A stretch of DNA of 64,000 nucleotides, from positions 1,001,791-1,065,790 of the forward strand of contig FJOG01000015.1 of the NCBI GenBank assembly GCA_900073065.1, given 5' to 3'. Made by a program: the position numbers and the translations under genes. Shown in pieces: positions 1 through 11,300 of this stretch; the first letter of the stretch is position 1; each line of letters starts with the position of its first letter. The notes beneath the pieces are model-generated. The model did no database searches, was not told where the DNA came from, and saw only the letters and a list, made by a program, of their open reading frames with translations. The DNA is from Phialocephala subalpina. Lineage: Eukaryota; Ascomycota; Leotiomycetes; Helotiales; Mollisiaceae.

Positions 1-1249
1 GGTCTGACACCTAATGGGGCTCAAGTCTTGAAGCCTCTCGGATTCTCCTTCGAGCGAGCTCGTGCTCGCTCAATCCGCATCTGGGACATCACCGATGGTG
101 TGTCCCTGACGGTTTTGAATAGCATGGACCTCACCGAATCTGCCAAGAAATTTGGCCTTGAGACCTTCGCCGTCCATCGAGTAGACATGCACAATGAACT
201 CCTTCGTCTTGCCTTAGAACCAGAAGGAGACTTGAAGCCCGTTGAACTCAAGCTCTCATCTCGCGTCGTTGATGGATCGGCTGAGGAAGGCTGGATCCAA
301 CTCGAGGATGGTTCTAAGCATTTCGCTGATCTGATTGTTGGCGCTGATGGGATTCATTCCGTCATCAAGCCTATGGTTATTGGGAAAGATGCTGTGAAGC
401 CGAAGAGTACTGGGTTGAGTGCATTCAGATTTTTGGTTCCGACTGAGAGGTTGACTTCAAACCCCGAATTCGACGCATTGATGAAGTGGAAGTCTCCTGG
501 AGCGAGCACGCTCGCTGATCCTAAGGATCCGTGTCCAGAGCGCCACATGATGTGGTATGAATGCCAGGAGTAAGTTGCAACCCTCCTCCCCTTTATCTTT
601 CAAGTACTAACAGAAGGGATTAGCGGACACGTCCAAAACTTTGTCGGCGTCCACCCCTCGTGCCCCATCCCCATCTCCGAAGACGGAACCCAAGACTTCA
701 AATCCGCCATGCTAGAAGATTTCTCAACCTACCACCCGGACATCAAGAAAGTAATCTCAATCGCAGATAACGTTTCCTGCTGGCCCCTCAACATCCACGA
801 CCCTCTCAAAACCTGGACCAAAGGAAAGATGGTCCTTATCGGCGACGCAGCGCACCCAATGCTCCCCTTCGGCGGCCAAGGCGCAAACCAAGCCATTGAA
901 GATGCCGGTGCTCTCGGCTATCTTTTGACCGGCATCTCCTCGACCTCCACTCCCGATGAACTTGCGAGTCGACTTGCTGCCTTTGAGAAGGTGCGCATAA
1001 AGCGCGCTTCCCTCATCCAAACCCTGTCGAAAGTCAGAGTTGGGAAGGAGAAAGAGATTGAAGACGAGGTATGTATTTCTATGACGCGAGAGGGGTGGTG
1101 GATGTGTGCTGATGATGTTATAGGTGAAACAATTTGTTGATGAGGAGGCCGGGGGTAAGGCGCCGAGTACGTTTGCGGAGAGGACGGCGCATGCTTTTAG
1201 CCATAATGTGTTGAAGGAGAGTGGGAGGGTGTTGGAGGGTATGGCTTGA
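1..1249 (+). CDS. FAD-dependent monooxygenase (salicylate hydroxylase-like), 5' part missing
   Basis: Group A flavoprotein monooxygenase that would hydroxylate an aromatic substrate using NAD(P)H and FAD. The frame is open from base 1 (GLTPNGAQVLKPLGF), so the N-terminus with the GXGXXG FAD motif lies outside the window. Exons read as 1-569, 624-1068 and 1124-1249, with good GTAAGT and GTATGT donors. Visible motifs are the DG motif (GADGIHS, near base 340) and the GD FAD-ribose motif (GDAAHPMLPFGGQG, bases 840-890), both hallmarks of the family. The C-terminus ends EGMA. It lies about 4 kb upstream of the PKS on the same strand and could be a tailoring oxygenase, although such genes are also common outside clusters. 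The family call is firm; the substrate is unknown. Confidence 0.95.
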
Positions 1250-1819
1250 GGGTGCGAGGGGTTGGGGAAGAGGAAAAGGGAGGAGGAGTGAGGGGTGGGG
1301 TTTGATGATAGCGTGAGGGTAGGATTGGTTTAGAATGTGGAATTGAGTTACTCATCTCTGCTTTTCGAGTCGTGATTTCCATTTCCTATTTGTCCATCAA
1401 AAGAATGACGGCACAAGTATTGATTCTTCTTCAAGAATTGTTCCCGTTGAACTCAAGTCGAATGAATATTGGGTCCCCAAGTACAGTACCTGAGTACTAA
1501 GACCCTTTATAAATGCACAAGTCAACGTCAAAGCCTCAGTGGCGCCGCCAGCAGCAAATACTGAGCCAAATTCGGCGACAAGACTGAGAGCGACTGGTTC
1601 CCCTCTCCAGAATTGTGTTTGAAACAGCTCACACATCACAGCCTCTCAGATATCCTAAGAATTAACATTATATCATCAACTGGCCCTTCAACCAATTGAA
1701 AGTTTGCATTTCCGATTCAATGGAAAGGGGAAGGGGTAAAAAGGGGGCGAGTCATGCGAGACGTATAATAAATTGGCATCAAGCAAGTTGAAGATCTCTC
1801 CACAATCTTCTAATACGGT
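1250..1819. other. Intergenic, nothing recognised
   Basis: This 570-base gap between the monooxygenase stop and the solo LTR contains only short frames without recognisable motifs. It presumably holds the 3' UTR of the monooxygenase. Confidence 0.5.
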
Positions 1820-2008
1820 TGTTGGAATAGATATCACGTGTTTTAGGCTATATGCCTAGCGTGAGCATGCTCTCCATAAGAGAGCAGGCCTCGAGCTCTT
1901 AGACTCGACAAGACAATAAGAATGAACCAGCACTGTTTTTACAATACGACCTACCCTCCATCATAGACGCGTACGCTTAAGTGATACGTATCTCCGATTG
2001 TAGCGATA
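1820..2008 (+). mobile_element. Solo LTR of a Ty1/copia retrotransposon
   Basis: The 189-bp element starts TGTTGGAATA, the typical start of Ty1/copia LTRs, and ends GCGATA (a decayed CA end). It is flanked by a perfect 5-bp target duplication ACGGT (1815-1819 and 2009-2013). It is clearly similar, in the same orientation, to the LTR at 45395-45585, sharing long blocks such as the segment around CCTCGAGCTCTTAGACTCG. There is no internal region, so this is a solo LTR left by LTR-LTR recombination. Confidence 0.92.
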
Positions 2009-2403
2009 ACGGTACTTAGAAATTCTTTCCGTCCTTTGTTGTTGTGGCTTGTGTCGAGCAAATAGGAGGTTCAGAGCCGAGTGTGGGGGGTGAGAGATAT
2101 GGCAATCACTGCGCGCGAGGCCTTGAGAGCTTCACTTGAATCGATTAGTACAACTATACGTCCACATTCTCTTGGAAACGCAAGAACCATCTTGATTGAA
2201 TCAACAAGTATCTGCAGAGATTGATTCAAGGAATAGCAACCCCTAATATATAAACTTCTCCCTTTTTGTTCTTTACCGCACCTCAACTTCAAACACAGAT
2301 CCGGAGAACACAGTACACAAACCTTCATTTTCAAAATCCTCTTACCAAGTTGAGCCAATTTACAATTACTCGCCAACTCGTCAACAATCAACAGACATTA
2401 AAT
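2009..2403. other. Intergenic upstream of Cys-rich copy 1
   Basis: The segment holds the 3' target duplication of the solo LTR, a TATATAAA box at 2247-2254, and then a pyrimidine- and A/C-rich leader into the Cys-rich relic. Nothing else is recognised. Confidence 0.5.
2247..2254 (+). promoter_or_regulatory. TATA box of Cys-rich copy 1
   Basis: TATATAAA lies 157 bases before the position equivalent to the start codon. The intact paralogue has TATATAAG at a similar distance (134 bases), so the promoter layout seems to have been duplicated with the gene. Confidence 0.5.
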
Positions 2404-2573
2404 ATATGCTGGTGCGGCAGGGTTTACTGCCGCAGATGCGAAACCTCTATTGGGTATATTTCATTACGCCATGTGCCGACGGCCGTCGCCCCTCTAGAGG
2501 AAATGTACATGAGCCGTACTATGATAAAGTAGAGGGCGTCTGTCCTCGTTGTTCGAGGATATCGAGGCTCTAG
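2404..2573 (+). pseudogene. Small Cys-rich family, copy 1 (start lost, frameshifted)
   Basis: Unrecognised family. Read from base 2404 the first half gives CWCGRVYCRRCETSIGY, matching the C-x(n)-C-x2-CE pattern of the intact copy at 3076. The second half, one frame over, gives a PC residue pair, then DKVEGVCPRCSR, matching the C-terminal GLCERCAW and GYCANCWA of the sister copies. The codon aligned with the start ATG is ATA, and the two halves are separated by a net one-base frameshift, so the copy looks inactivated. An overlapping 55-codon ORF from an ATG at 2406 exists in the C-terminal frame but loses the N-terminal cysteines. Confidence 0.55.
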
Positions 2574-3075
2574 CCTATTGGGGTTTGAGGGATTGTGAAG
2601 GTTGAGGCGAAAGGGTGGTAGATGGGAAGAGAATCGAGAGATGAGGGCAATGGGAGATAGAGAGAGACATAGTACGTTCTATTTGCATGGCTTTAGAAAA
2701 TTGGGAAAGTAGATCGACAAAAAATACACGTTGAGCTGACAAACACGCGACTACGTGCTATGTAGTGGCATTTGATTGCGTTGTGACACATTAAGCGAGA
2801 GAGATGACAATAAATCGAGTAGCAAATACTCACCCCAAAAATGATGCAAGAACTAATCATCGCATCGAATCATGAACAGCAGTGCTTCCTCTAACATAAC
2901 CATTTCATCTATACTATAATTCAACATTCCGCATTCTCCAGTATATAAGAACAGCTCTTCCCCTCTTTCTCATCTTCAACACCACCATCGCATCGCATCA
3001 ACCATCCACCCCTCACAACAAACACAACACCGTCACCTCTCCACACCAAAACCCCAAACCAACCACATCATCAAA
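2574..3075. other. Intergenic promoter region of the Cys-rich gene
   Basis: Contains the 3' flank of copy 1, the TATA box at 2942-2949 and a leader very rich in C and A just before the start codon at 3076. Nothing else is recognised. Confidence 0.5.
2942..2949 (+). promoter_or_regulatory. TATA box of the intact Cys-rich gene
   Basis: TATATAAG sits 134 bases upstream of the ATG at 3076. It is followed by a long CT- then CA-rich stretch typical of strongly expressed fungal promoters and 5' leaders. The start context TCAAAATG is good. Confidence 0.55.
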
Positions 3076-3255
3076 ATGTGCACCCGAGGATACCGCTGCT
3101 GCGAAGGATGCGAAACCAAACTTCAATATGTACTCTTCCCATGCGTAGTGGCTCGTCGAATTGGTCGGGCTTGTGCTATCGCACCATACGACCCGTTGAA
3201 AGATCACGCCGATGGGCTTTGCGAACGTTGTGCGTGGTTGCTCTTACTCATCTAG
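3076..3255 (+). CDS. Small Cys-rich protein, 59 aa, tandem family member (copy 2)
   Basis: I do not recognise this family. The ORF starts MCTRGYRCCEGCETK and ends GLCERCAWLLLLI. Its eight cysteines include an N-terminal RCCEGCE cluster, a central PC and a C-terminal CERC pair, an arrangement that could bind zinc. No signal peptide is visible, so it is probably intracellular. Support for a real gene: an ATG in good context, a TATA box and CT/CA-rich leader, and two neighbouring same-strand relics (2404-2573, 4139-4300) sharing the cysteine pattern. No intron is needed. It lies between the monooxygenase and the PKS, but nothing ties it to pigment synthesis. A longer +3 frame overlapping it starts at GTG and lacks this conservation. 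Confidence 0.62.
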   Translation: MCTRGYRCCEGCETKLQYVLFPCVVARRIGRACAIAPYDPLKDHADGLCERCAWLLLLI

Positions 3256-4138
3256 GCGCCTTCCCCGGAACGATGATGCTTGTGTGTATCTTTGTTGTGG
3301 GCGGTGGAGGTTTCCAGTGGTGGAAGGAGGAAGGAAGAAGCGGGGTCAGGAGGAAAAGTAATTTTTGTATGGGTTTATGGCGGATTGAGGTTCAGAGAGA
3401 AGGAGTCTGTGATGATTAGTACTAGAAGGCTGAGTTGGTGACGGGATGAGTGTTAGTGGGCTAGAGAATATATTTTACGTTGCTTTTGCATAGTTGACAG
3501 TCAAGTAGAAAAGTCAGGTTCAATAACAGCTGGTCTAACACGTAAGTGACGTACTTGTATCAATGGCGCTGGTGCACTAGAAGTCGCCTCATTATGTTGT
3601 GTCAAATGTAAAGGCGTCTGGTGAGTGAAAGGAGGTGGATCACGGCTTTAACATTTAAGCGAAGGGAAAAGGAGATAGCGGCATTGTATCATTGTGTTGG
3701 TGCTGAGGAAGTGAGTTGAGAATATGGAGATTGAGTAAGACGGAGGAGTGTAAGGATTGCGAGGCTTGTTACATTTCGTTTACATGGCTTTTCCAAAGTG
3801 GTGAGAAAAGCGAATATGCGAATACGTCCTCTTAGATTTTTGGTCTTTTGAAAGTTAATGATAGTGAAAGGGAACGAATCACGTGTCCCAGACACATTCG
3901 AAGAACTTCAAAGATCTATTCATACAACAGATCTCAAGAACTGGAACAGCTATTAAGTCAACCACAGTATATTAAGCTCTTGGTTCAAGCCATCTAAGTT
4001 CTAAGTATACAAATTCCCACATTTCCTTACCCTACAGCCTTTTTTCCTCCCTCATGATCGAATCAAAAATACTTACTCCATACAACCACATTTTCGCAAC
4101 AACATAAGAATAGCCCAAGAAAGATAAGAAAAATCAAT
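3256..4138. other. Intergenic between Cys-rich copies 2 and 3
   Basis: A TATATTAA box at 3968-3975 precedes copy 3 by about 165 bases, echoing the promoter layout of the other copies. No other coding or RNA feature is recognised. Confidence 0.45.
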
Positions 4139-4300
4139 ACGTGTGTCTACGCCCTTGTGTACTGCGGATATTGCGAATTCGGCATCCGTAGACAGAGAAC
4201 GTACCCGTGCAGCATCGGCTATCCTGCCTGTTGGAACCGAAGATTCGATAAGTGGCATGGGTATTGTGCAAACTGTTGGGCGATTAGGCCTAAGTTGTAG
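4139..4300 (+). pseudogene. Small Cys-rich family, copy 3 (ACG in place of ATG)
   Basis: A 53-codon open frame reads CVYALVYCGYCEFGIRR at its start, with a central YPC and C-terminal GYCANCWAIRPKL before a TAG. Cysteine spacing matches the copy at 3076 (C, YC, C-E, then PC, then GxCxxC). The codon aligned with the start is ACG, and no in-frame ATG lies upstream before a stop near 4056. The body has no frameshift. The copy is therefore recently silenced, translated from ACG, or started from an unseen upstream exon. Confidence 0.5.
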
Positions 4301-5347
4301 GTGAGGTGGGTAGGTGTGGGGATGAGGGTAAGATAACAGGGAAGAGTGGTGAGGTGTTGAGGTGATCATCTGAGACTTGAAGAGAAGCAAGCGAAGAGGA
4401 ATGTGTAACGGTGCTTTTGCACGAGTTTAGGAAGTCAAAGAGAAAGAACAATAGGAATGCCTACTTCCAACTGACGGATAGCTTCATCCTTAAATCGTGC
4501 TGTCCTATGTGTGTAAGTGATCGAAAGGGGTGAAGCACATGACCAACTTTGAGCACACTAGAAGATCAAGATCTCGGAAATTTAAAAGTGTTCCAAGTAC
4601 TCTCTGCACTTTATCTCATATAGGTATGCAAAGCCTTATATGTTCTTGAATGTGAATAAGGAGAGCAGGTACCTGGTCCACGCGAGCCAGCTTTAGTGTA
4701 TTCGGTTAACGTACCTTCTAGCGTGTTTGGCCCTGAAAATGTCCGTCGCGTCCTGACACTTTCAACTCTTCATTATCTTCCATCAACACTCCATCAATCG
4801 CCAACGTGGCCAGCATGCCATTTTATAAGATAAACGCGCTGGAATATACACGGAGAATTGATTGTCGACCATTGAGTAGAGATTTCCTTTGCACCAATCG
4901 CGAAGGTCAAATTATCGCCGCGACTCGCAGTGCTGGGCCGCCGGTGGACGAAAAACACCATGAAACTTCGCGATAATTCCAGAAATCAGGCCAGTAAGCT
5001 TTGCCTCGCGCCGGAGATGGACCTAACTGCTCTATAATCACCCAGAATATTTGTTCTGTGCCAGTACAGAGATACAATCCTCCTGCTCAGCCCTGCTTAG
5101 GTGTAAAAATAGCACCGACAGCCGGAAATGCCCCTAGGAGTTCAAAATTTAGCGAGCACATCCGCCATCAGCCTCCGCATCAATTCGCCGGGACGAGCAG
5201 ATATGCTTCAGCATATCACGATCATGTATCCAGTGATACCATATCTACATACTATACCCTCATTCTCTCACTCTCATCAATCACTTGCGTCTATCACTTC
5301 TTGTCTATCCTCCCTGTATGTTTTGTAGCAGATGATCCAGCACCACA
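4301..5347. other. Promoter region of the polyketide synthase
   Basis: No gene is supported here. A TTTATAAGATAA stretch lies near 4822. I looked for an AflR-type TCGN5CGA palindrome in the last 600 bases and did not find one, so the binding site of the putative cluster regulator is not evident. Confidence 0.4.
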
Positions 5348-8300
5348 ATGGCTTCTCCAATCCTCTTTTTCGGTGATGGCTCTCTCTGCCTGCACCCCTC
5401 ATACAAGCGGGTGCTTCAAAGTCGCAAAGTCGATTCCCTTCTTTCCACATTCCTCACTCGTGCGAGACTTGCACTTCAGTATGAGATAACCAAGATCCCA
5501 GTGCCTGACAGGAAGGGCATGCCGGATTTGGCAGAATTGGAGGCTTTGATCCAAGAGGGTAGTGCACCGCTGGATCACCAATGTCTGGCACCGGCTATGC
5601 TTGCCATCATTCAACTGGGACAATTTATCAGGTGAGTGCGTCACGAAACTCCTAATTACCCCACTGACACTTTGGAAAGTTACTATGAAGCGCGACCAGA
5701 GGAGCCGTACCCAAGCTCTGAGGTCGCCATCACGGTGGGATTATGTGTCGGTCAACTTTCTGCAATCGCAGTCAGCCAAGCGAGAAGCTTGGTAGAATTG
5801 ATTCCCCTCGCGGTGGAGTCGGTTCGGATCGCCTTTAGAACTGGTGTGATTGCGACCGAGATCAGAGATGAATTGGAGCAGCAGAGTAGCCCGTCCGAGA
5901 CTTGGGCGATGACCGTCCCAACCGAAGTTGGTACCGAATTGGAGACCATTCACAAGGAGACGGTAAAAATTGCTTTTGATTGCCTTAAAAATCCATGCTA
6001 ACGATCTTTACAGGTCACCTTAGAGCGCAAGAAGGCATATGTCAGTGCCTCGTTCCGGAAGGCCGTAACCGTACAGGGACCGCCAACCACCTTGGACAAA
6101 ATTGATAGCTGGTTGAACTCCAACCGACCAAAGGCCTTCCGTCAACGTCTCCCAATCTACACTCCTTACCATGCCCCTCATTTATACTCACAAGAGAACA
6201 TCTCAAAGATCCTCGAGGGCTCAGAGACAGTCTATTCGACAGCAGAATGCACTGGCGCAGCACCAAGATTGATCTCGCCCGTCACCGGCAAGTACTACTC
6301 CGCAACCAACAGAAGAGCAATGCTCGAGAGTGTTCTGTATGATGTGTTGAAGGAGCCTATTCAATGGGCGGATGTGAGCTCTGGATGTGCGCAATACGTT
6401 GCCGCAGCTGGAAATTCGAACTGGGTGATCAAACCATTCGGACCTACTCTCGTTGCGGGAAGCTTGGCATCTGGCTTGAAAATTGAGGCCAAGGTTGAGG
6501 CTACCATCGATGACTTTTTCAATCCCAACATCCCAGATCAAATGGCTGCTCCAGCTAGGGAGCCAATTGCCATTGTTGGCATGGCTGGCAGATTCCCCGA
6601 GGCCATGAGCCATGATGAGCTGTGGAAGCTGCTCGAAGATGGTGTCGATGCCTGCAAAGTGGTGGGCATTTCCAATTTAACGATTATGACTCCGACCGCT
6701 AATAATTCCAGATCCCCGCTGATCGATTTGATGCCGACATCTACGTCTCCAAAGATGGACCAGCTAAGAACCCTGCCGGCACTCCATACGGATGCTTCAT
6801 GAAGCAGCCAGGATTGTTTGATGCTCGACTGTTCAACATGTCCCCACGCGAAGCTGAACAGACTGATCCTCAACAGCGACTCATCCTCACAACTGCTTAC
6901 GAAGCACTCGAGATGTCAGGTTTCGTGCCAAATCGCACTCCATCTACCCAGCTTGAGCGTATTGGCACATACTACGGCCAGACTGGAGATGAGTATCGGG
7001 AGATCAACGCAGCTCAGGACATTCAAACCTACTACATCTCTGGTAATGACCGTGCCTTCGGCCCTGTAAGTGACACCGAATTTCTGCAACTTGAGCATGC
7101 TGACATATCCCAGGGTCGCATCAACCACTACTTCAAGTTTGGTGGCCCAAGTATGAGTGTCGACACCGCTTGCTCTTCCAGCGCTGTCGCATTGAACGTT
7201 GCATGCACTGCCATCTGGGCCAACGAGTGCTCCACTGCCCTGGTAGGCGGCATGATGCTTTTGACCAGCCCCGACAACTTCTGCGGTTTGAGCCGTGGTC
7301 ACTTCCTGAACACCACTGGTAACTGCAAGACCTTTGATGACAAGGCTGACGGGTACTGCCGTGGCGAAGCTGTTGCTACTGTCGTCATCAAGCGATTGTC
7401 TGATGCTAAGGCCGACAATGATAATATCTTGGCAGTCATTCTTGGAGCAGGTACTAATTACTCTGCTGCTTCGGCATCCATCACTCACCCTCACGGCCCA
7501 ACACAAGAGGTTCTGTATAAGAAGCTCTTGAACGAGGCTGGTCTCCACCCCTTCGACATTGACTTCGTTGAGCTTCATGGAACAGGCACCCAAGCTGGCG
7601 ATGCTGCCGAGATGAGCTCTGTCAGCAACGTTTTCGCTCCTGCAACCCCTCAGCGTCCAGTCGAGAACCCTCTCTGGCTCAGCTCTGTCAAAGCTAATAT
7701 TGGTCACGGTGAATCTTCTTCTGGTGTCACGGCATTGATCAAGACACTGCTCGTCCTCCGTGAGGAGACGGTCCCTAAGCACGTGGGTATCAAGAGTGGT
7801 ATCATGAACCACACTTTCCCGGACTTCGAGCAGCGCAGAATCAAGGTCGCATTCGGCGGACACGGTGCATTCCCTCGCACCAAGGAGAGGAAGCGTCGTG
7901 CTTTGGTCAACAACTTCGGAGCTGCTGGTGGAAATACTGCGCTCCTCATCGAGGAAGCTCCAGAGAAGGTTGCCACCGACATCCTTGACACCAGATCCGA
8001 GCATGTTATTAATGTCGCAGCGAAGACGATGACCTCTATCAAGAACAACATCAAGAACTTGATCGAGTATCTTGAGAGGAACCCTGCGACGAGCCTTTCG
8101 GATCTCTCGTACACGACCACTGCTCGTCGCATGCAACAACCAATGAAAGTCTCAGTCACCGCTTCATCTGTCTCTGAGCTGAAGGATCGTCTCGCAGCTG
8201 CTTTGGCGAGCGAGAGCTTCAAGCAATCCTCGAAGACCTCCAACATCATCTTTACTTTCACCGGACAAGGCTCGCTCTACTTGCCACTCGCCAAGGATCT

Positions 8301-11300
8301 CTACGTTTCCTCGAAGCAGTTCTCGTCGGACATCAACCGATTCAACCAGATCTGTCTCGATCAAGGATTCCCCAGCTTCCTTCCGGTTATTGATGGAAGC
8401 ATCAACGACATAGAGATGCTGTCTCCAGCTCAGACACAACTCGCTATCTGCGCCGTCCAGATGAGTCTTTACCGTCTGTGGTCGTCATGGGGTGTGAACC
8501 CAACTGCAGTCATTGGACACAGCCTCGGCGAGTACGCTGCTCTCTTCGCTTGTGGTGTCGTATCAGCCAACGATGCTCTTTTCCTCGTCGGTCTCCGAGC
8601 CTGCATCCTGGAGGCCACTTGCACCCAGAAGACTCACTGCATGCTTTCGATCCATTTGAAGATGGTAGACATCGAGAAACATCTAGGCAGCCATCTTGAG
8701 AAGCTTGAGGTCGCTTGCATCAACGGTTCTGAGGACATCGTGCTTAGCGGAGCTGCGGAGCTTGTCAAGAAGGCACAGGATCTTCTTAAGGCTGCTGGAG
8801 TCAAGTGTACTACCCTCAACACTCCTTACGCTTTCCATTCGGCACAAGTCGACCCCATCCTGGATGACTTCGAGACTGCGGCTTCAAGCGTCAAATTTAT
8901 GAAGCCACGTATCCCTCTCCTCTCACCTTTGCTAGCGACTGTTATCCGGGAGGTTGGTGTTGTCGGCCCATCTTATCTCCGACGACATGCTCGTGAGGCA
9001 GTCAACTTCCACCAGGCACTCCTGCAAGCTGAGGCTGCTGGCCTGGCCAACAAGGAGACCGTTTGGTTGGAGCTTGGCCCTAACCCAGTCAACTTAGGCA
9101 TGGTGAGATCTACCCTCGGTACTCAGATCCGTGCCATGCCATCTCTTCGCAAGAACGAGAGTGCTTGGACTACGTCTGCAAAGGCGATGTCATTCTTCTA
9201 CACTGCTGGTGTCGAGGTCAACTTCAACGAGTACCATCGCGACTTCGCTGCTTGCCAGAATCTCTTAACCCTGCCAACCTACGCTTTCGAAGAGAAGAAC
9301 TACTGGCTCGAGTACAAGAATGACTGGCTCTTGCTGAAGGATGGTGCTGCTGCTCCCGCACGTACCACCGAAGTCAAGACGGAGCCCACCAAGCCTATCA
9401 CCACCACTGTCCAAAGATTGGTCTCCACGGACGTCAAGGGCAGCACCGCTTCTCTTGTCTTCGAGACCGATCTATCTGAGCCAAACATGCATAACATCAT
9501 TGCTGGACACTGTCTCAATGGCCTTGCCATGACTCCAGCTGGTGTTTATGCAGACATGGCTTTGACAGTCGGAGACTATATTCGACGGGAGTTGAAGGTC
9601 AACGTCGATACTTCTGCCATCAATGTTGCTGATATGGAGATCCTCGGCTCCATCATTGTCCCTGTTCCGAGAGTTGCTACTCCTCAACTGTTCCGCATCA
9701 GCGCGACTGCCAACCTTGATAGTGGGAGAATCGATATCTCGTTCGGCACCTACGAATCCAAGACTGACAAGACCTCTCCCAAGGCACATTGCCACGTTGA
9801 ATACGGCAATGAAAAGGCATGGCTCCACCAATGGTCTAAGAGTGCCTGGCTGGTCCAGAAGCGCATCGCCGATCTTGAGCGAGGCGTCAACAACGGAACG
9901 GTCGACAAGATGACCAAGAAAATGGCGTATCAATTGTTCTCTTCTTTGGTTGTCTACGGAGCCCAGTACCAGGGCATGCAAGAGGTTCTCGTCGACGCTG
10001 AAGAACTCGAGGCCACTGCCACATTGAAGCTTTGCCAAGATACCAATGTCGGAGATTTCTTCGCCTCTCCTCTCTGGATCGACAACCTCGCTCAACTCTC
10101 TGGTTTTGTCATGAATTCAATTGGAATTGTCGACCCACGTATTGCAGTCTACATCTCTCATGGATGGGGATCTATGCAAGTCGTTGGTCCTCTCGACCCA
10201 AGAAAGCCATACCGCGTGCACGTCAAGATGCAACCTCTCGACAAGTCCATCATGGCTGGCGACGTTACAGTCTTCCAGGGCGAGACGGTCATTGGTGTCC
10301 TTGGTGATGTCAAATTCCAGCGTGTACCTCGAGGGCTTTTGGACACCATGCTTTCTGGAGGTACCCCAGGAAAGGCAGCTCATGTCAAGACTATCACAGC
10401 ACCAGCTGTAACAAAGGTTGAGACCAAGAAGGCACCAGCTCCGAAGGCTGCACCCAAGTCTACTCCTAAGCGTGCACCTGTTCGTGATTCTCCCATGACC
10501 AAGATCCTTGAGCTCATGGCTGAGGAGATTGGCGTTCCAACCGCTGAGATGACTGACGACAGTGTCTTCGAGGAGATGGGTGTCGACTCTCTTTTGTCCC
10601 TGACTATCCTGTCGAAGATCCGTGAAGCGCTTGGCATGGATCTCTCTCCATCGACCTTTCAGGAATGTGAGACTGTCGGTGATCTCCGTCGATCTTTGGG
10701 TGATTCTTCAGATTCAAGCTCAAGTTCAAGTTCCAGCTCAAGCGATGATGAGTACGACGTAATATCTGAGACGTCTCTCGAATCTGGTGTGCAGACCCCA
10801 GCTGCTCTGGACGAGGACTGTGCTCCAGTTGATGGTGGCATGGTCGATGTTCTCCACGAAGTCATCGCTGGAGAAGTCGGCGTTGACATCGAGGAACTTA
10901 TTGCCATCGATGATCTTTCCTCCCTCGGAGTTGACTCTTTGATGAGCTTGACAATTGTTGCTGCTCTCCGTGAGAGGTTGGGCATCGACATCCCATCTCA
11001 CCTTCTCGAAGAATGCACTTCTCTCAAAGCCATGAAGGAATCATTAAACCTTGGCCCTGCTCCCGAGCCAATCAAGGCAGTCAAAGCAGAGCCAAAGTCG
11101 AAGAAGAGTGTCGCAAACTCTATGCTCCTCCAAGGCCAAGCCGCCACCGCAACCAAAACTCTCTTCCTCTTCCCCGACGGCTCCGGCTCCGCAACTTCAT
11201 ACACCTCCCTCCCACTCATCTCCGACTCTACCCTCGTCTACGCAATCAATTCCCCATTCCTCAAGACTCCCGAACAGTATACCGTATCCCTTGAATCCGC

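Noticed and set aside
6916..8139. 407-codon minus-strand frame opposite the PKS KS domain
   Set aside because: Antisense shadow of a strongly biased coding region; it has no motifs of its own.
9472..10095. 207-codon minus-strand frame opposite the PT domain
   Set aside because: Antisense shadow of the PKS exon.
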